Assembly: GCA_904379015.1 (NCBI GenBank)
Contig: CAJFHG010000002.1
Location: 62,001 to 126,000 of the forward strand
Direction: 5' to 3'
Source: Candidatus Paralachnospira caecorum
GTDB taxonomy: Bacteria > Bacillota > Clostridia > Lachnospirales > Lachnospiraceae
DNA length: 64,000 bases
The position numbers and the translations under genes are program-made. This document shows, in pieces, positions 61,944 to 64,000 of this stretch; positions within the stretch are counted from its first letter, which is position 1; every line of letters begins with the position of its first letter. The notes below the pieces were generated by a model, which did no database searches, was not told the DNA's origin, and saw nothing but the letters and a program-made list of their open reading frames with translations.

Positions 61944-62225
61944 TTATTCTGCCGGCGCGTTTGCCTTTTCCACTCTGGAAATGGCCGTCTTGACCATGGG
62001 GATGCGGCAGTTCTTATTCTGCCCGAACTCCACGATCACCATGTCATCTGTTATATCAATGATCACACCATAAAATCCGCTCGTCGTCTCCACGCTGTCG
62101 CCCACTTCCAGGCTTGAGATCATAGCCTGCAGCTGTTTCTGCTGCTTTTTCTGAGGGCGGATCGCAATGAAATACATCACGGCGACAATAATCACAATGT
62201 AAATAATCATTCCTACTGTTCCCAT
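61944..62225 (-). CDS. yajC: Preprotein translocase subunit YajC
   Basis: YajC is a small membrane protein associated with SecDF and the Sec translocon. The 93 residues have one N-terminal helix (MIIYIVIIVAVMYFIAI) followed by the signature RPQKKQQKQLQAMISSLEVGDSVETTSGFYGVI and a soluble tail. GAAGGAGATTGAAGGA, overlapping the tgt stop region, precedes the ATG. tgt-yajC is a common order; the secDF genes are not seen here. Confidence 0.95.
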   Translation of the reverse strand: MGTVGMIIYIVIIVAVMYFIAIRPQKKQQKQLQAMISSLEVGDSVETTSGFYGVIIDITDDMVIVEFGQNKNCRIPMVKTAISRVEKANAPAE

Positions 62226-62229
62226 TCCT

Positions 62230-63381
62230 TCAATCTCCTTCTTCTGATTCTGTTTCTGGACCGCACATGCGTCCTAACTTTTCTTTTTTATATTCGGAAT
62301 AGCGATGCTCCTCGATCGCCTCCCGAATCTCCTTCATCATTGTATTATAAAAATACAGATTATGCAAGACACAAAAACGCATTCCGAGCATTTCCTTCGC
62401 CTTCAGAAGATGGCGGATATAGGCTCTGCTGTAGCGTCTGCAAACCGGACAGCCGCAGCCTTCCTCTATGGGACGGTCGTCCAGCTCGTATTTCGCGTTG
62501 AACAGGTTCAGCTTTCCCCGGTTGGTGTACACATGACCGTGACGGCCGTTCCGGGTAGGATATACGCAGTCGAAAAAGTCCACGCCTCTTTCCACTGCCT
62601 CCAGGATATTGGCCGGAGTCCCCACTCCCATCAGATACGTAGGCTTATTCTCCGGCAGGTGGGGCACGGTCACATCCAGAATATGATACATTTCCTCATG
62701 GGTCTCCCCAACGGCCAGACCGCCCACCGCGTAGCCGTCCAACTCCATCTCCGATATGGTATCCGCGTGCCGGATCCGCACATCCTCCAGAACTCCGCCC
62801 TGATTGATCCCGAACAGAAGCTGGCGGGGATTGATGGTGTCAGGAAGGCTGTTGAGCCGTTCCATCTCCGCCTTGCACCTGGCCAGCCATCTTGTCGTCC
62901 GGGCCACAGAATTCTCAATATAGGATCTCTCTGCCTTTGCCGGCGCGCACTCGTCGAAGGCCATGGCGATGGTGGAGGCCAGATTGGACTGGATCTGCAT
63001 ACTCTGCTCCGGTCCCATAAAAATCTTCCTGCCGTCCACATGGGAATGGAAATGGACGCCCTCCTCCTTGATTTTCCGCAGCCCGGCCAGGGAAAACACC
63101 TGAAATCCGCCGGAATCTGTCAGGATCGGCCTGTCCCAGGACATAAATTTGTGAAGGCCTCCCAGCCGCTTTACTACCTCGTCTCCCGGACGCACATGGA
63201 GATGATAAGTGTTGGACAGCTCCACCTGTGTGCCGATCTGCTCCAGATCAGATGTGGCCACCGCGCCCTTGATGGCGGCAGCCGTTCCCACGTTCATAAA
63301 TACCGGGGTCTCAATGTCTCCGTGGACAGTTGAAAGCCTTGCCCGCTTTGCCCGTCCGTCTTTTGCCAGAATCTTATACAT
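62230..63381 (-). CDS. tgt: tRNA-guanine transglycosylase
   Basis: It exchanges guanine-34 of GUN-anticodon tRNAs for a queuosine precursor or queuine. The 383-residue TIM-barrel enzyme shows PVFMNVGTAAAIKG, NTYHLHVRPG, LTDSGGFQVFSLA (catalytic Asp), FGINQGGVLEDVR, GGLAVGE, DFFDCVYPTRNGRHG and the zinc cysteines CGCPVCRRYSRAYIRHL. I start at ATG-TAT-AAG with AGGAGCAGGAAG, eight bases into the end of scfB (overlap). It is probably co-transcribed with scfB and yajC. Confidence 0.97.
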   Translation of the reverse strand: MYKILAKDGRAKRARLSTVHGDIETPVFMNVGTAAAIKGAVATSDLEQIGTQVELSNTYHLHVRPGDEVVKRLGGLHKFMSWDRPILTDSGGFQVFSLAGLRKIKEEGVHFHSHVDGRKIFMGPEQSMQIQSNLASTIAMAFDECAPAKAERSYIENSVARTTRWLARCKAEMERLNSLPDTINPRQLLFGINQGGVLEDVRIRHADTISEMELDGYAVGGLAVGETHEEMYHILDVTVPHLPENKPTYLMGVGTPANILEAVERGVDFFDCVYPTRNGRHGHVYTNRGKLNLFNAKYELDDRPIEEGCGCPVCRRYSRAYIRHLLKAKEMLGMRFCVLHNLYFYNTMMKEIREAIEEHRYSEYKKEKLGRMCGPETESEEGD

Positions 63382-64000
63382 CTTCCTGCTCCTCATCCGC
63401 CAGGGCGGCCTTGATCATGATCGCGCATTCGATCCGTTTTTTCTGCATCTCACATCCAATATCATAAGCGTCCGTAATAGAGCCGTGGAAATTGTAGGAG
63501 TTGGCGGCGCATCCGCCGCTGCAGTAAAACCTGGCAAAACAGTTCCTGCATTTTTCCTTGGCATACACATTACAGAGTTTGAATTCATCCCGTACCTTCG
63601 TGTTGGTCACGCCGGTGTCCACATTTCCAAGAAGGAACTCCTCCTGCCCCACGAACTGGTGGCAGGGATACAGATCGCCCCAGGGCGTCACCGCCAGATA
63701 TTCCGTCCCGGACCCGCATCCGGAAAGCCGTTTTGCCACACAGGGCCCCTGAGTCAGGTCGATCATGAAATGGAAAAAGTTGAAGCCCCTTCCTTCCTTT
63801 TTCCGTCTGATGAACTCCTTTGCCAGCTCATCATATTCCGACAGGATCTTCGGCAGATCCTCTTCCCGGATCGCATAGTCGGCAGAAGGCGGCGCCACCA
63901 CCGGTTCCACGGAAATCTGGTCAAAGCCTTCGTCTGCCAGGTGAAGCACATCCTTCGAGAAATCCAGATTATACCGGGTAAAGGTTCCTCTCACGTAATA
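63374..64000 (-). CDS. scfB: SCIFF-peptide maturase, radical SAM (C-terminal part; continues past the window)
   Basis: ScfB-type enzymes form a thioether bridge in the small SCIFF peptide of Clostridia. Only the last ~207 residues are in the window; the radical-SAM cysteine motif lies beyond base 64000. The visible part has RGTFTRYNLDFS, VLHLADEGFDQISVEPVVAPP, the SPASM-type region CVAKRLSGCGSGTEYLAVTPWGDLYPCHQFVGQEEF, and further cysteines CRNCFARFYCSGGCAAN for auxiliary Fe-S clusters. It overlaps the tgt start by eight bases. The SCIFF precursor gene is expected just outside. Confidence 0.92.
   Translation of the reverse strand, partial: YYVRGTFTRYNLDFSKDVLHLADEGFDQISVEPVVAPPSADYAIREEDLPKILSEYDELAKEFIRRKKEGRGFNFFHFMIDLTQGPCVAKRLSGCGSGTEYLAVTPWGDLYPCHQFVGQEEFLLGNVDTGVTNTKVRDEFKLCNVYAKEKCRNCFARFYCSGGCAANSYNFHGSITDAYDIGCEMQKKRIECAIMIKAALADEEQEDV

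Noticed and set aside
1-64000. CRISPR arrays, transposases, phage genes, rRNA and tRNA genes
   Set aside because: No regularly spaced repeats, transposase or phage motifs, or tRNA/rRNA signatures were recognised anywhere in the window.

Overview
The window looks like chromosome from a spore-forming Clostridia, most probably a Lachnospiraceae-type anaerobe. The signs are the spoIIA and spoVA operons, spoIIR, a SCIFF-peptide maturase at the right edge, a type III glutamine synthetase, class II aldolase, feoAB, abundant AAGGAGG ribosome sites, TTGACA-17-TATAAT promoters, and T-box, lysine and ZTP leader RNAs. GC content is moderate and most genes are on the minus strand. I see no phage, insertion sequence, CRISPR array, rRNA or tRNA.

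Layout, left to right. 0.1-4.8 kb: the str operon (rpsL-rpsG-fusA-tuf, minus) with its promoter and terminator. 4.8-16 kb: DUF1653 protein, rRNA pseudouridine synthase, DUF1934 protein, ddl-murI, spoIIR, ispE-gntR, an M20 amidohydrolase, a strong promoter driving a probable structured RNA (12.9-13.1 kb), cyclophilin, and a zinc-ribbon/TPM membrane pair. 16-24.8 kb: glnN with a hairpin leader, class B sortase, GNAT-pyk, fba, feoAB. 24.9-30.7 kb: a pur operon (purC-F-B-A plus a HAD phosphatase). 30.9-33.3 kb: lysine-riboswitch-controlled dapA-dapB and a lipoprotein. 33.4-39.9 kb: CobO-like ATPase, OB-fold protein, then a CsbB-like glycosyltransferase, YfhO and argH, coupled by overlaps. 39.9-44.9 kb: a transmembrane Ser/Thr kinase followed by a long Ig-like repeat surface protein.

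45-49.6 kb: forespore module spoIIAA-spoIIAB-sigF, then a small membrane protein and spoVAA-AB-AC-AD, with a sigma-G-like promoter between sigF and spoVA. 49.8-55.9 kb: zinc-ribbon/TPR membrane protein, a 50-residue protein, and valS-folC behind a valine T-box. 55.9-60.7 kb: two ABC-2 exporters, one led by a YtrA-type GntR repressor. 60.9-64 kb: a formate/nitrite channel behind a ZTP riboswitch, then scfB-tgt-yajC.

Most of the content is housekeeping. The parts most worth following are the 12.9 kb RNA, the kinase/Ig unit with a terminator lying on its own start site, the glnN leader, a structured repeat present twice (49.6 and 60.7 kb), and the ZTP switch on a formate channel. All calls come from reading the sequence; no searches were run.
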